A stretch of DNA of 36,167 bases from Saprospiraceae bacterium (lineage in GTDB: Bacteria > Bacteroidota > Bacteroidia > Chitinophagales > Saprospiraceae), in assembly GCA_027486765.1 (NCBI GenBank), contig JAIXOO010000208.1:1-36167 (forward strand). The letters are read 5' to 3'. Shown one piece after another: positions 17,035 to 24,963 of the stretch. The notes beneath the pieces were generated by a model. The model had not been told where the DNA came from, made no database searches, and saw only the letters and a program-made list of their open reading frames with translations. The first letter of the stretch is position 1; each line of letters begins with the position of its first letter. The translations under genes and the position numbers were made by a program.

Positions 17035-17152
17035 GGTTGAGGAAGGTTGAGAAGGTTGAGGCTACCGCAGCGATTTTGACAAAGCCCTTGTCCAAGTCGC
17101 TGCGGTAGCCTCAACCTTCTCAACCTTCTAAACCTCCTCAACTTTCCTCAAC
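17035..17152. repeat. GGTTGAGG-arm palindromic element, best-conserved copy
   Basis: GGTTGAGGA/AGGTTGAGA units lead into CTACCGCAGCGATTTTGA. The right half begins TCGCTGCGGTAGCC at 17097 and continues into inverted CAACCTTCT units. At least 30 bp pair perfectly around a roughly 23-nt centre. It begins 4 nt after the permease 2 stop codon and ends 16 nt before the permease 3 ATG. Confidence 0.9.
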
Positions 17153-17168
17153 TTCAAAATACACTCCT

Positions 17169-19559
17169 ATGCTTACGAACTACCTAAAAATTGCCATGCG
17201 CAACCTGATGAAGAACAAACTCTTCACAGGCTTGAATTTATTGGGACTGGCCTTGGGCATTGCCGTAGCTTTATTGCTCTTGGTGTATGTGCAGGATGAA
17301 GTGTCTTTCGATCGTTTCCATACCAAAGTGGAGCGCATTTATCGGGGTGTTGTGGACGTGACTTTTGGAGAGATCAGCGAAAGTTGGGCGACCTATCCCA
17401 ACATTGTTGGTCCGACGATGAAAAGTGAGGTAGCCGGAGTAGAGGAGCAAATGCGCATATGGGAGCACAATTTTGGGGAGCCTGCCTTTGTCAGTGCGGG
17501 CGAACGCAAGTTTGTACAAAAAAACTTCGCTTGGGCGGATTCGACCATTTTTAAAATTTTTGACCTTAAACTTAAGGACGGCAATCCCGCAACTGCACTG
17601 AATGGCCCCAATAAAGTAATCTTGAGCAAATCAGTAGCCGATAAATATTTTCCCGGACAAGATCCGATTGGCCGCCTGATCAAAATTGACAATTCGCTGG
17701 AACTGGAAATAACAGGGGTGTACACCGATTTTCCGCAAAACTCTACCCTAGATGCCGAAGTCATCGGTTCCTTCCCAAGTATGCCCTGGACGGTGAACAA
17801 CCTGAGTTGGAGCAATGCCAGTTTTGAAACCTTCTTTTTGTTGAGTCCAGGAGCTGATCCAAGGGTAGTTGAAACACAATTCAACAAAATTTACGAAAAA
17901 AATGTCCCCGCAGAAAACCGCTGGATGAAATACCGGCTGCAAGCCATGACGGATGCCCACCTGCATTCCGCAACTATCGGGCATTCCTACAGCAACCGGG
18001 TCGGCGATCCACAGCAAGTAAGAATCCTGATTATTTTAGCCATGGTGATTCTGGTGATTGCCTGCATCAATTACATGAACCTGGCTACGGCCCGCTCGCA
18101 ACAGCGTTTCCGGGAAGTGGGCATCACCAAAACGGTGGGAGCTAGCCGCATGCAGTTGGCCCGGCGTTTTTACCTGGAAACAGCACTGATGGTAGCCATC
18201 GCCCTGGTGTTGGGAGTAACCCTAATGCTGGGAATTTTGCCCGTTTTTAATGATTTGGCGGGCAAACAGTTTGGGGTTTTGGACGTGCTCACACCCGCAG
18301 TTTTGTTGGGCTTATTGGCCATTGGAACGATTGTAACGCTGTTGGCTGGTTCTTACCCCGCTTTGATGTTGTCTTCTTTTAACCCAAAACATTTGTTGCA
18401 AACTGCTTTTCGGCAAAAGTCATCTGCGGGGGTCTTGCGGCGCTCACTGGTGGTGGTGCAGTTTTCTGCCTCCATCATTCTGATCATCTGCACAGTGTTG
18501 TTTTACCAGCAACTTGACTTCATCCAGCAACGCAACCTGGGTTACAAGCCCGATCAGGTCGTGGCCATCAACATGGCCGCTGCCGAAACCAGAGATCAAA
18601 TCAATGGTTTCAACAATGCCTGTAAAGCTTTGAGCAGCGTGCAGGAAGTGACGCGTGCTCAAACCTTCCCCGGCGAAGGCGGCAGTGGTCGCACCATTTC
18701 GCCCCCCAATAGTGAATCTCAAAGCATCCCGGTTACCACCAACCATGCAAACACGGAAATTCTGGAAGTATTGGACATTAAATTGCTGGCTGGAAAAACC
18801 GTTCCTGCTGCCGAAAAGGATCCAAAAGACAGCACCGTTCAGGTGGTGATCAATAAATTTGTAGCCGACTTTTTGGGCTATACGCCTGAAGAAGCAATTG
18901 GTAAACAAGCGCCGAATTTGTTTGACAATGCTGAAATTGTGGGCGTGATGGACAATTTCCATTTCGACAATTTCCACCAACCCATCGGAGGCTACGCCTT
19001 CCACAACGCCAACACGGAAGCACGTACCTATACTTTGATCAAATTGCAAACCCAGGACTTGCCACAAAGCATGAAGCAAATCGAAGCCTTGTTCAATCAG
19101 AGCATACCAGCTTCCGCTTTTGACTATATTTTTCTGGATGATCATCTGGATACCTTGTACCGCCGCGAGCAACGGACAGCCTCGGTAGTAATGGTATTCT
19201 CCGGGTTGGCCATCTTGATCGCTTGCTTGGGCCTGTTTGGCTTGGCTGCATTTACTGCCGAGCAACGCACCAAAGAGATTGGCGTACGCAAGGCATTGGG
19301 CGCGTCGATTGGCAGCATCGTACAATTGCTTTCCCGCGATTTTTTGCTTTTGGTACTGGTATCCGTAATCATTGCCTCACCCCTGGCCTGGTACTTTATG
19401 AATGGCTGGCTGCAGGAATTTGCTTACCGCATCAACATCGAATGGTGGGTCTTTGTAGTGGCCGGTGCTGGCGCTATGCTGATTGCATTCCTGACGGTGA
19501 GTACGCAAAGTGTTCGGGCGGCTAGAGTTGATCCGGTTAAGTCGTTGCGGAGTGAATAA
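17169..19559 (+). CDS. ABC transporter permease 3 (MacB/FtsX family)
   Basis: The 796-residue permease has the double MacB_PCD/FtsX architecture, with coupling motifs REVGITKTVGAS in the first bundle and TKEIGVRKALGAS in the last. Its first residues, MLTNYLKIAMRNLMKNKL, nearly repeat those of permease 4. By hand count 46 of the first 59 residues are identical, and similarity continues through the whole length, so the two arose by a fairly recent tandem duplication. Only 56 nt separate it from permease 4, with no palindromic element in between, unlike the upstream spacers. The substrate is unknown. Confidence 0.92.
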   Translation: MLTNYLKIAMRNLMKNKLFTGLNLLGLALGIAVALLLLVYVQDEVSFDRFHTKVERIYRGVVDVTFGEISESWATYPNIVGPTMKSEVAGVEEQMRIWEHNFGEPAFVSAGERKFVQKNFAWADSTIFKIFDLKLKDGNPATALNGPNKVILSKSVADKYFPGQDPIGRLIKIDNSLELEITGVYTDFPQNSTLDAEVIGSFPSMPWTVNNLSWSNASFETFFLLSPGADPRVVETQFNKIYEKNVPAENRWMKYRLQAMTDAHLHSATIGHSYSNRVGDPQQVRILIILAMVILVIACINYMNLATARSQQRFREVGITKTVGASRMQLARRFYLETALMVAIALVLGVTLMLGILPVFNDLAGKQFGVLDVLTPAVLLGLLAIGTIVTLLAGSYPALMLSSFNPKHLLQTAFRQKSSAGVLRRSLVVVQFSASIILIICTVLFYQQLDFIQQRNLGYKPDQVVAINMAAAETRDQINGFNNACKALSSVQEVTRAQTFPGEGGSGRTISPPNSESQSIPVTTNHANTEILEVLDIKLLAGKTVPAAEKDPKDSTVQVVINKFVADFLGYTPEEAIGKQAPNLFDNAEIVGVMDNFHFDNFHQPIGGYAFHNANTEARTYTLIKLQTQDLPQSMKQIEALFNQSIPASAFDYIFLDDHLDTLYRREQRTASVVMVFSGLAILIACLGLFGLAAFTAEQRTKEIGVRKALGASIGSIVQLLSRDFLLLVLVSVIIASPLAWYFMNGWLQEFAYRINIEWWVFVVAGAGAMLIAFLTVSTQSVRAARVDPVKSLRSE

Positions 19560-19615
19560 CATTATGGTTTTTTAGTCTTATTCTTGCTTCCAATTTTCCA
19601 AAAAAGACCTGCTCG

Positions 19616-22012
19616 ATGTTTACAAACTACCTAAAAATAGCTGTCCGCAACCTGATGAAGCACAAATTGTTCAGTGGGTTGAACCTAATGGGCCTGGCAC
19701 TTGGCATCGCTGTAGCCCTGTTGTTGCTGGTGTTTGTAAAAGAAGAATTATCCTTTGACCGCTACCATTCTAAATTCGACCGGATTTATCGGAGCCTGGC
19801 CAAAATAGATTATGGCGATGGCGAAGAAACCTGGGCGAACGTTCCGAATAGTGTCGGACCCGTAATGAAAAACGAAATCCCGGGCATTGAGGCACAAATG
19901 CGCATGTGGGAATTCAACTACGGCGAAAAAGCCATGATCAATGCCAATGAACAAAAATTCAGTCAGGAAAATTTCTTTTGGGCGGATTCTTCACTGCTGC
20001 AAATTTTTGACCTCAAATTTCTGGCTGGCGACCCCAGCACCGCACTGGATGGCCCCAATATGGTGATTCTGAGCAAATCTGTGGCCGAGCGCTATTTCCC
20101 AGGTATGGATGCAGTCAGCCAAACCATCAAAATTGAAAACGACCTGACCCTTGAAGTGACTGGCGTGTACGAAGATTTTCCGCTCAATTCCACACTGGAC
20201 GCAGAAATGATTGGTTCATTCCCTACGGTAAGCCGCATGTTTCGGGAGTTGACCTGGGACAACTCCAGCTTTGAGACCTATTTTTTGCTGAATGCTAAGG
20301 CTGATCCTCGTTTGATCGAAAAACAAATGGCTGATGTGTTGAACAAATACGTCGCCAAAGATCGGCAATGGCAGAAATTTACGCTACAAGCCCTAAAAGA
20401 TGTTCACCTTCATTCCGCCGATATAACTGACAATTATACCCAAAGAAGTGGCGACCCCCAGCAGGTGCGTATCCTCATCATTTTGGCCATCGTCATCCTC
20501 GTGATTGCCTGCATCAACTACATGAACCTGGCCACTGCCCGAGCGCAACAACGCTTCCGGGAAGTAGGTATTACCAAAGCGGTGGGGGCTACAAGAGCAC
20601 AATTGGCTAGTCGATTTTATTTAGAAACCGCAGTATTGGCTGCTTTGGCTTTGGTCATTGCGCTCTGTTTGGTATTGCTTTTTTTGCCTTTGTTCAACCA
20701 GATTTCAGGCAAACGATTTGACTTCAAAGCCATCCTTTCTCCTCAGATTTTGTTAGGATTACTGGGGCTTTGGGCCGTGGTCGTACTCCTGGCAGGGGCT
20801 TATCCGGCATTGCTTTTATCCGCGTTCAATCCCAAAAATCTCCTCCAGGCCACTTTTCAACAAAAATCATCGGGCGGGCTTTTACGTCGCTCATTGGTCA
20901 TCGTGCAATTTTCAGCCTCCATCATGCTGATGATTTGCACCGTACTTTTTTACCAACAACTCAATTTTATTCAACAGCAAAATCTGGGCTACACCCCCGA
21001 ACAGGTGGTGGCCATTAACATGGCTGGAGCACAAGACGCCACTCAAGTTGCCGCTTTCAGCAATGCCTGTAAATCGATTGCTGCGGTGAAAGATGTTTGT
21101 CAGGCGCAGAGCTTCCCCGGTGCAGGCGAAAGTGGCCGTTCGGTTTCCCGCCCCAGCAATCTGGAGGAAACATTCCCAGTGGGTACCAACCACGCCGACA
21201 ACAATATTTTAAAGGTGTTGGGCATCAAACTCCTGGCGGGTAACCCAGCCCCTATGGTCGAACGTGAACCCGGAGACACCACAGTAAAGGTGGTGGTCAA
21301 CAAACTGGTTTCCGACTTTTTGGGCTATACGCCTGAAGAAGCCATTGGCAAAAAAGCAACCAATTTATTCGGATACGACCGGGCTGAAATCGTTGGGGTG
21401 ATGGACAATTTTCATTTCCAGGATTTGCACCAACCCATCAACGGTTACGCCTTTCACAATTCTCCCTCGGAGGCGAAATCGTATAGCCTGGTTCGGATGA
21501 ATACCAAAGACCTCAAGGGCAGCATGCAACAAATTCAAAAGGTGTTTGACGAGGTTTTACCTAGTTCTGCTTTCGACTACGTGTTTCTGGACGTACACTT
21601 GGACACCCTTTACCGCCGCGAACACCGCACCGCGATGGTGGTACTGGTTTTTTCTTGCCTATCCATTCTAATTGCTTGCTTGGGTTTGTTTGGACTGGCG
21701 GCCTTCACCGCCGAGCGACGCACCAAAGAGATTGGGGTACGCAAGGTTTTGGGTGCTTCGGTGGGCAGCATTGTGCGCTTGTTGTCGCGTGACTTTTTGG
21801 GCTTGGTGCTTATTTCATTGGTCTTTGCTGCTCCCTTGGCCTGGTACTTCATGGACAATTGGCTCAAAGCGTTTGCCTTCCGCATCGAAATTCAATGGTG
21901 GGTGTTTGTAGTGGCAGGATTTCTGGCGCTTTTGATCGCTTTTTTGACGGTGAGTGTGCAGAGTGTACGGGCGGCTACCGCGAATCCGGTGAAGTCGTTG
22001 CGGAGTGAGTGA
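19616..22012 (+). CDS. ABC transporter permease 4 (MacB/FtsX family)
   Basis: The 798-residue last gene of the operon is a close paralogue of permease 3. Both show a long periplasmic domain beginning after SFDRYHSKFDRIYR, coupling motifs REVGITKAVGAT and TKEIGVRKVLGAS, and three C-terminal membrane helices. The strong hairpin terminator starting 20 nt after the stop marks the end of the operon. The operon thus provides one adaptor, one ATPase and four permeases. If all are co-expressed, the permeases must compete for, or alternate with, the shared ATPase, or form mixed complexes. Confidence 0.92.
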   Translation: MFTNYLKIAVRNLMKHKLFSGLNLMGLALGIAVALLLLVFVKEELSFDRYHSKFDRIYRSLAKIDYGDGEETWANVPNSVGPVMKNEIPGIEAQMRMWEFNYGEKAMINANEQKFSQENFFWADSSLLQIFDLKFLAGDPSTALDGPNMVILSKSVAERYFPGMDAVSQTIKIENDLTLEVTGVYEDFPLNSTLDAEMIGSFPTVSRMFRELTWDNSSFETYFLLNAKADPRLIEKQMADVLNKYVAKDRQWQKFTLQALKDVHLHSADITDNYTQRSGDPQQVRILIILAIVILVIACINYMNLATARAQQRFREVGITKAVGATRAQLASRFYLETAVLAALALVIALCLVLLFLPLFNQISGKRFDFKAILSPQILLGLLGLWAVVVLLAGAYPALLLSAFNPKNLLQATFQQKSSGGLLRRSLVIVQFSASIMLMICTVLFYQQLNFIQQQNLGYTPEQVVAINMAGAQDATQVAAFSNACKSIAAVKDVCQAQSFPGAGESGRSVSRPSNLEETFPVGTNHADNNILKVLGIKLLAGNPAPMVEREPGDTTVKVVVNKLVSDFLGYTPEEAIGKKATNLFGYDRAEIVGVMDNFHFQDLHQPINGYAFHNSPSEAKSYSLVRMNTKDLKGSMQQIQKVFDEVLPSSAFDYVFLDVHLDTLYRREHRTAMVVLVFSCLSILIACLGLFGLAAFTAERRTKEIGVRKVLGASVGSIVRLLSRDFLGLVLISLVFAAPLAWYFMDNWLKAFAFRIEIQWWVFVVAGFLALLIAFLTVSVQSVRAATANPVKSLRSE

Positions 22013-22031
22013 AGCTGATGCAGAGAGATGT

Positions 22032-22077
22032 AAAACAATAGGGCTTTGTTGCATTCAACAAAGCCCTATTGTTTTTT
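22032..22077. terminator. Bidirectional terminator at the end of the ABC operon
   Basis: A perfect 20-bp stem (22032-22051 with 22056-22075) has a CATT loop. A T-run at 22072-22077 serves the plus strand, and AAAA at 22032-22035 gives U residues on the minus strand. It lies between the convergent ends of the ABC operon (22012) and the acyl-CoA ligase gene (22106). Confidence 0.92.
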
Positions 22078-22105
22078 GTAGTGAAATGATTTCATTTAAA
22101 CAAAC

Positions 22106-23593
22106 TCACCTCAACACCTTCTTATCAATCTTCCCCGTTGCACTCACGGGCAATACCGCCAAAAACTCAACATACTTCGGCACCTTAAACTTCGCCAGAT
22201 GCTGCACACACCAGGCTTTAAGCTCCACCTCATCCAGTGAATGCCCTTCCTCCAGGGTGACAAAAGCCTTCCCGACCTCGCCCCATTTTTCATCCACCAC
22301 CCCGATCACCGCTGCGCCTGACACTTGTGGGTGGGCTATGAGCACCCGCTCAATCTCGGCTGGATACACGTTTTCACCTCCTGAAATGAACATATTTTTG
22401 ATGCGATCCACCACGTAAATGTAGCCCTCTTCGTCTTGCCGGATCATGTCGCCGCTGTAAAACCAGCCTTCGCGAATGGAACTGGCCGTAGCCTTAGGAT
22501 TGCCCCAGTAGCCGGGGGTAGTCATCGGGCCGCGCAAGAGGAGTTCGCCGGGGGTATTGACCGGAACTTCCTCGCCGGTTTCATCCACAATTTTGATGTC
22601 CACGTAAAAATTGGGACGTCCGATGGAGCCTTTTTTGCGCATGGCGTCGCGGTGGTGCAGGGAAAAAAGATTGGGACCTACTTCGGTCATGCCAAAACCC
22701 TGGCGAATGAAGACACCTTTGTCGTGCCAGGTCTCAATGAGTGGGATGGGCATGGGTTCTCCCCCCACGATGATGTAGTACAAACTGGATAGATCTGCCT
22801 CAGCGAAACCGTCACAGTCTGCAATCATTTTCAACATGGTCGGCACCCCCATAAAAATGCTCGGCTTTTCGGCCTTCAAGGCTTTGAGCACCTCCTCCGC
22901 ATCGAATTTTTTCATCAAACACACATAGCCGCCGTGATGCAAGATGGGCGTGGTGAGTACATTCCAGCCTCCGGTGTGAAAAGGTGGCATACACACTACC
23001 GTACGACTATGCGAGTTGATCACCAGACTCATTGCTGTATTGATGCTGTTCCAAAACAACATCTTGTGGGTGTACAAGGCACCTTTGGGGAACCCCGTCG
23101 TGCCCGAGGTATACAGGATAAAGATCGGATGGTTATCATCCAAAAAAGTGGGAATGAAAGGCCATTCGGGCTCTTCCGCTGCGGCTTCCAACCAAAGGCC
23201 CAGCTCCTCCACACTCCAGTGCAATTCAATGCTTGGAGTTGTCGGGGCTGCATCCAATAAGGATTGGTATTTTATTTCTGCCAGGACCAAGCTTGGCGTC
23301 GAATCTTGCAACAAATAATCAATTTCAGGTGCACTCAGCCGGTAGTTGAGCGGCACCAGCACCAGACCCGTTTTTTGCGCAGTGGCAAAAAGTACAATGT
23401 ATTCCAGACAACTATCTGCCAACACCGCTACCCGATCACCCAATTGTAAACCCAGATCCTGAGTCAGGTACCAGGCCAAACGATTGGCCATTTTATTGAG
23501 CACACCGTAGCTGAGGGTACGGCCTGTTTCCCATTCCTTTACCGCAATTTCATCCGGGCTGTAAAGCGCCCATTTGCTGAACCAATCCTTCAT
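22106..23593 (-). CDS. AMP-dependent acyl-CoA ligase/synthetase (ANL superfamily)
   Basis: This 495-residue adenylating enzyme has the phosphate-binding loop YTSGTTGFPKG (161-171), an SGDM and DRIKNMFISGGENVYP hinge region, and the C-terminal lysine in ATGK (Lys488) that catalyses adenylation. It should activate a carboxylic acid to acyl-AMP and then to acyl-CoA or another thioester. The length and motifs fit medium/long-chain fatty acid or aryl acid ligases; the chain specificity cannot be read from sequence. It lies downstream of a KAS III-like gene on the same strand, separated by a GGTTGAGG palindromic element, which suggests shared lipid or polyketide-like metabolism. There is no signal peptide. 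Confidence 0.9.
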   Translation of the reverse strand: MKDWFSKWALYSPDEIAVKEWETGRTLSYGVLNKMANRLAWYLTQDLGLQLGDRVAVLADSCLEYIVLFATAQKTGLVLVPLNYRLSAPEIDYLLQDSTPSLVLAEIKYQSLLDAAPTTPSIELHWSVEELGLWLEAAAEEPEWPFIPTFLDDNHPIFILYTSGTTGFPKGALYTHKMLFWNSINTAMSLVINSHSRTVVCMPPFHTGGWNVLTTPILHHGGYVCLMKKFDAEEVLKALKAEKPSIFMGVPTMLKMIADCDGFAEADLSSLYYIIVGGEPMPIPLIETWHDKGVFIRQGFGMTEVGPNLFSLHHRDAMRKKGSIGRPNFYVDIKIVDETGEEVPVNTPGELLLRGPMTTPGYWGNPKATASSIREGWFYSGDMIRQDEEGYIYVVDRIKNMFISGGENVYPAEIERVLIAHPQVSGAAVIGVVDEKWGEVGKAFVTLEEGHSLDEVELKAWCVQHLAKFKVPKYVEFLAVLPVSATGKIDKKVLR

Positions 23594-23607
23594 TGTTTGT
23601 AGTTGCA

Positions 23608-23697
23608 GGTTGAGGGAGGTTGAGGGAGGTTGAGAAGGTTTAGGTTACCGCGAGTGATACTCAACCTTCCTCAACCTTCTCAACCTTCCTCAACTTT
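23608..23697. repeat. GGTTGAGG-arm palindromic element, shortened core
   Basis: Three GGTTGAGGG/GGTTGAGAA units, then AGGTTACCGCGAGTGATAC, then inverted CTCAACCTTCC units. Only the left end of the family core remains, so the right half of the core is missing. It abuts the stop codon of the KAS III-like gene (23700-23702, minus strand) and ends 15 nt before the ligase start codon. Confidence 0.85.
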
Positions 23698-23699
23698 TC

Positions 23700-24689
23700 T
23701 TAAAGTCTAAACGCTGCCGAAGCAAAAGCCAATCCTCCACCCGAACCGATGAAAAATACCAAATCTCCCGCTTTGGTTTTGCCTTTTTCTACCGCATCAT
23801 TAAAAGCCATGGGAATACAGGCCGATCCGGTATAGCCGTAGTGATGCATGATGGTATGCGCCCGATCGCGGGGTACTTCCAGCAAGTCCAGGGTATCCCA
23901 AATCGAATTGATGTTGATTTGGGTGATGAAATACTGAGCAACATCCTGCGGAGTCACCCCAATCCGCTCACAAAGGGTTTGGGCCATTTGGGACCACATG
24001 CTCGGGTTGAGGGTTTTGGGGAATTTTTGAATGAACTTCAGTTGATGATCGTGGTTGGCCACAATCGCGTCACTAATCGGGTGACGAGCACCGCCGGCAT
24101 AAATACCCATCCATCCGTGGTATTGCCCCTGCGAAATAAGTTGACTGCTCAAATAGCCGGTCTGTTCGTCATTATCGGCCCGGAGCACAACGGCGCCCGC
24201 CCCGTCTGCAAAAAGGGTAACGGTTTTTTTGTCTTCCAGATTGAGGTATTTGCTCATGGCATAAGCCCCAATCACCAGGATATGTCGGTAGTGTTCATCG
24301 GAACGGATGTACTTGACCCCAATGTCCAGGGCAGTTACAAACCCTGCACAAGCCGTATTGATGTCAAAAGTGCCCGCATTACTGGCCCCCAAACGGGCCT
24401 GTACCACCGCCGCGGTAGAGGGTGAAACAAATTCCGGGGTATCCGTAGCAATGAGGATCAGGTCTAATTGTTCGGGTTTTAGGGAGGCGCGCTCCAGGGC
24501 TTGTTGGGCTGCAGCTACACACAGGTCGGCGGTACTTTCATCCGGGGCACACCAGCGGCGCTCGTGGATGTGTACGTTTTCGCTCAGCCAGGTGGCTACG
24601 TCTTCACCCAATAAGTCGTTGAAATATTGATTGGTAACAACACGCTCCGGGGCGTAAGCGCCGGTAGAAATGATGCGGGCGTTGCGCAT
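23700..24689 (-). CDS. 3-oxoacyl-ACP synthase III (FabH)-like protein lacking His and Asn of the triad
   Basis: This thiolase-fold protein is 338 residues from an ATG at 24716, or 329 from the preferred ATG at 24689 (MRNARIIST, matching the usual family start). In long-form numbering, nucleophile Cys123 lies in INTACAGF. The C-terminal half aligns well with E. coli FabH, but the catalytic His of HQAN is Thr265 (FITQININ) and the Asn of GNTSA is Tyr295 (YGYTGSA); I checked both in the DNA. Decarboxylative condensation by the usual Cys-His-Asn mechanism is therefore unlikely. Acyl transfer or another thioester reaction needing only Cys is plausible. I have an uncertain memory of YGYTGSA-type FabH relatives elsewhere, so this may be a subfamily trait rather than decay. 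An acyl-CoA ligase follows it. Confidence 0.87.
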   Translation of the reverse strand: MRNARIISTGAYAPERVVTNQYFNDLLGEDVATWLSENVHIHERRWCAPDESTADLCVAAAQQALERASLKPEQLDLILIATDTPEFVSPSTAAVVQARLGASNAGTFDINTACAGFVTALDIGVKYIRSDEHYRHILVIGAYAMSKYLNLEDKKTVTLFADGAGAVVLRADNDEQTGYLSSQLISQGQYHGWMGIYAGGARHPISDAIVANHDHQLKFIQKFPKTLNPSMWSQMAQTLCERIGVTPQDVAQYFITQININSIWDTLDLLEVPRDRAHTIMHHYGYTGSACIPMAFNDAVEKGKTKAGDLVFFIGSGGGLAFASAAFRL

Positions 24690-24756
24690 TTTTAGCAGGT
24701 TTGAAACATGATTCATCCCGAATTTTTTAGAAAAACACTAAGTGACACAATTTTTA

Positions 24757-24918
24757 AGCACAAAGGACACAAGGTGAAGCACAAAGGACACAAAGGTGAG
24801 ACTTTGACAAGCGATGCACCCGAGTTTTGGTTTCTATTGGCCCTCATTTTGGGTAGGAAATCTCGTCAACGTCATGTCTTTGTGTTCTTTGTGCTTCACT
24901 TTGTGTCCTTTGTGCTCA
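24757..24918. repeat. Palindromic element with CACAAAGGACAC arms
   Basis: The left arm (24757-24800) has two roughly 22-nt units of the form GCACAAAGGACACAARGTGA. The right arm (24872-24918) is the inverted copy, reading CTTTGTGTCCTTTGTGCTCA at its end. They flank a unique centre of about 70 nt. It lies between the start of the KAS III-like gene and the stop of the TonB receptor, both on the minus strand. Confidence 0.88.
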
Positions 24919-24963
24919 TTTATTGTTTGTGATGCTTATTTGAAAATTCGAGATTACTCAAGT

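Noticed and set aside
14449-17152. Tandem GGTTGAGG units considered as a CRISPR array
   Set aside because: The units are only about 9 nt with no spacers of constant length, occur as inverted arms, and no cas genes are present.
22032-22077. Perfect palindrome considered as another of the intergenic palindromic elements
   Set aside because: A short 4-nt loop, a following T-run and placement between convergent genes make it an ordinary bidirectional terminator.
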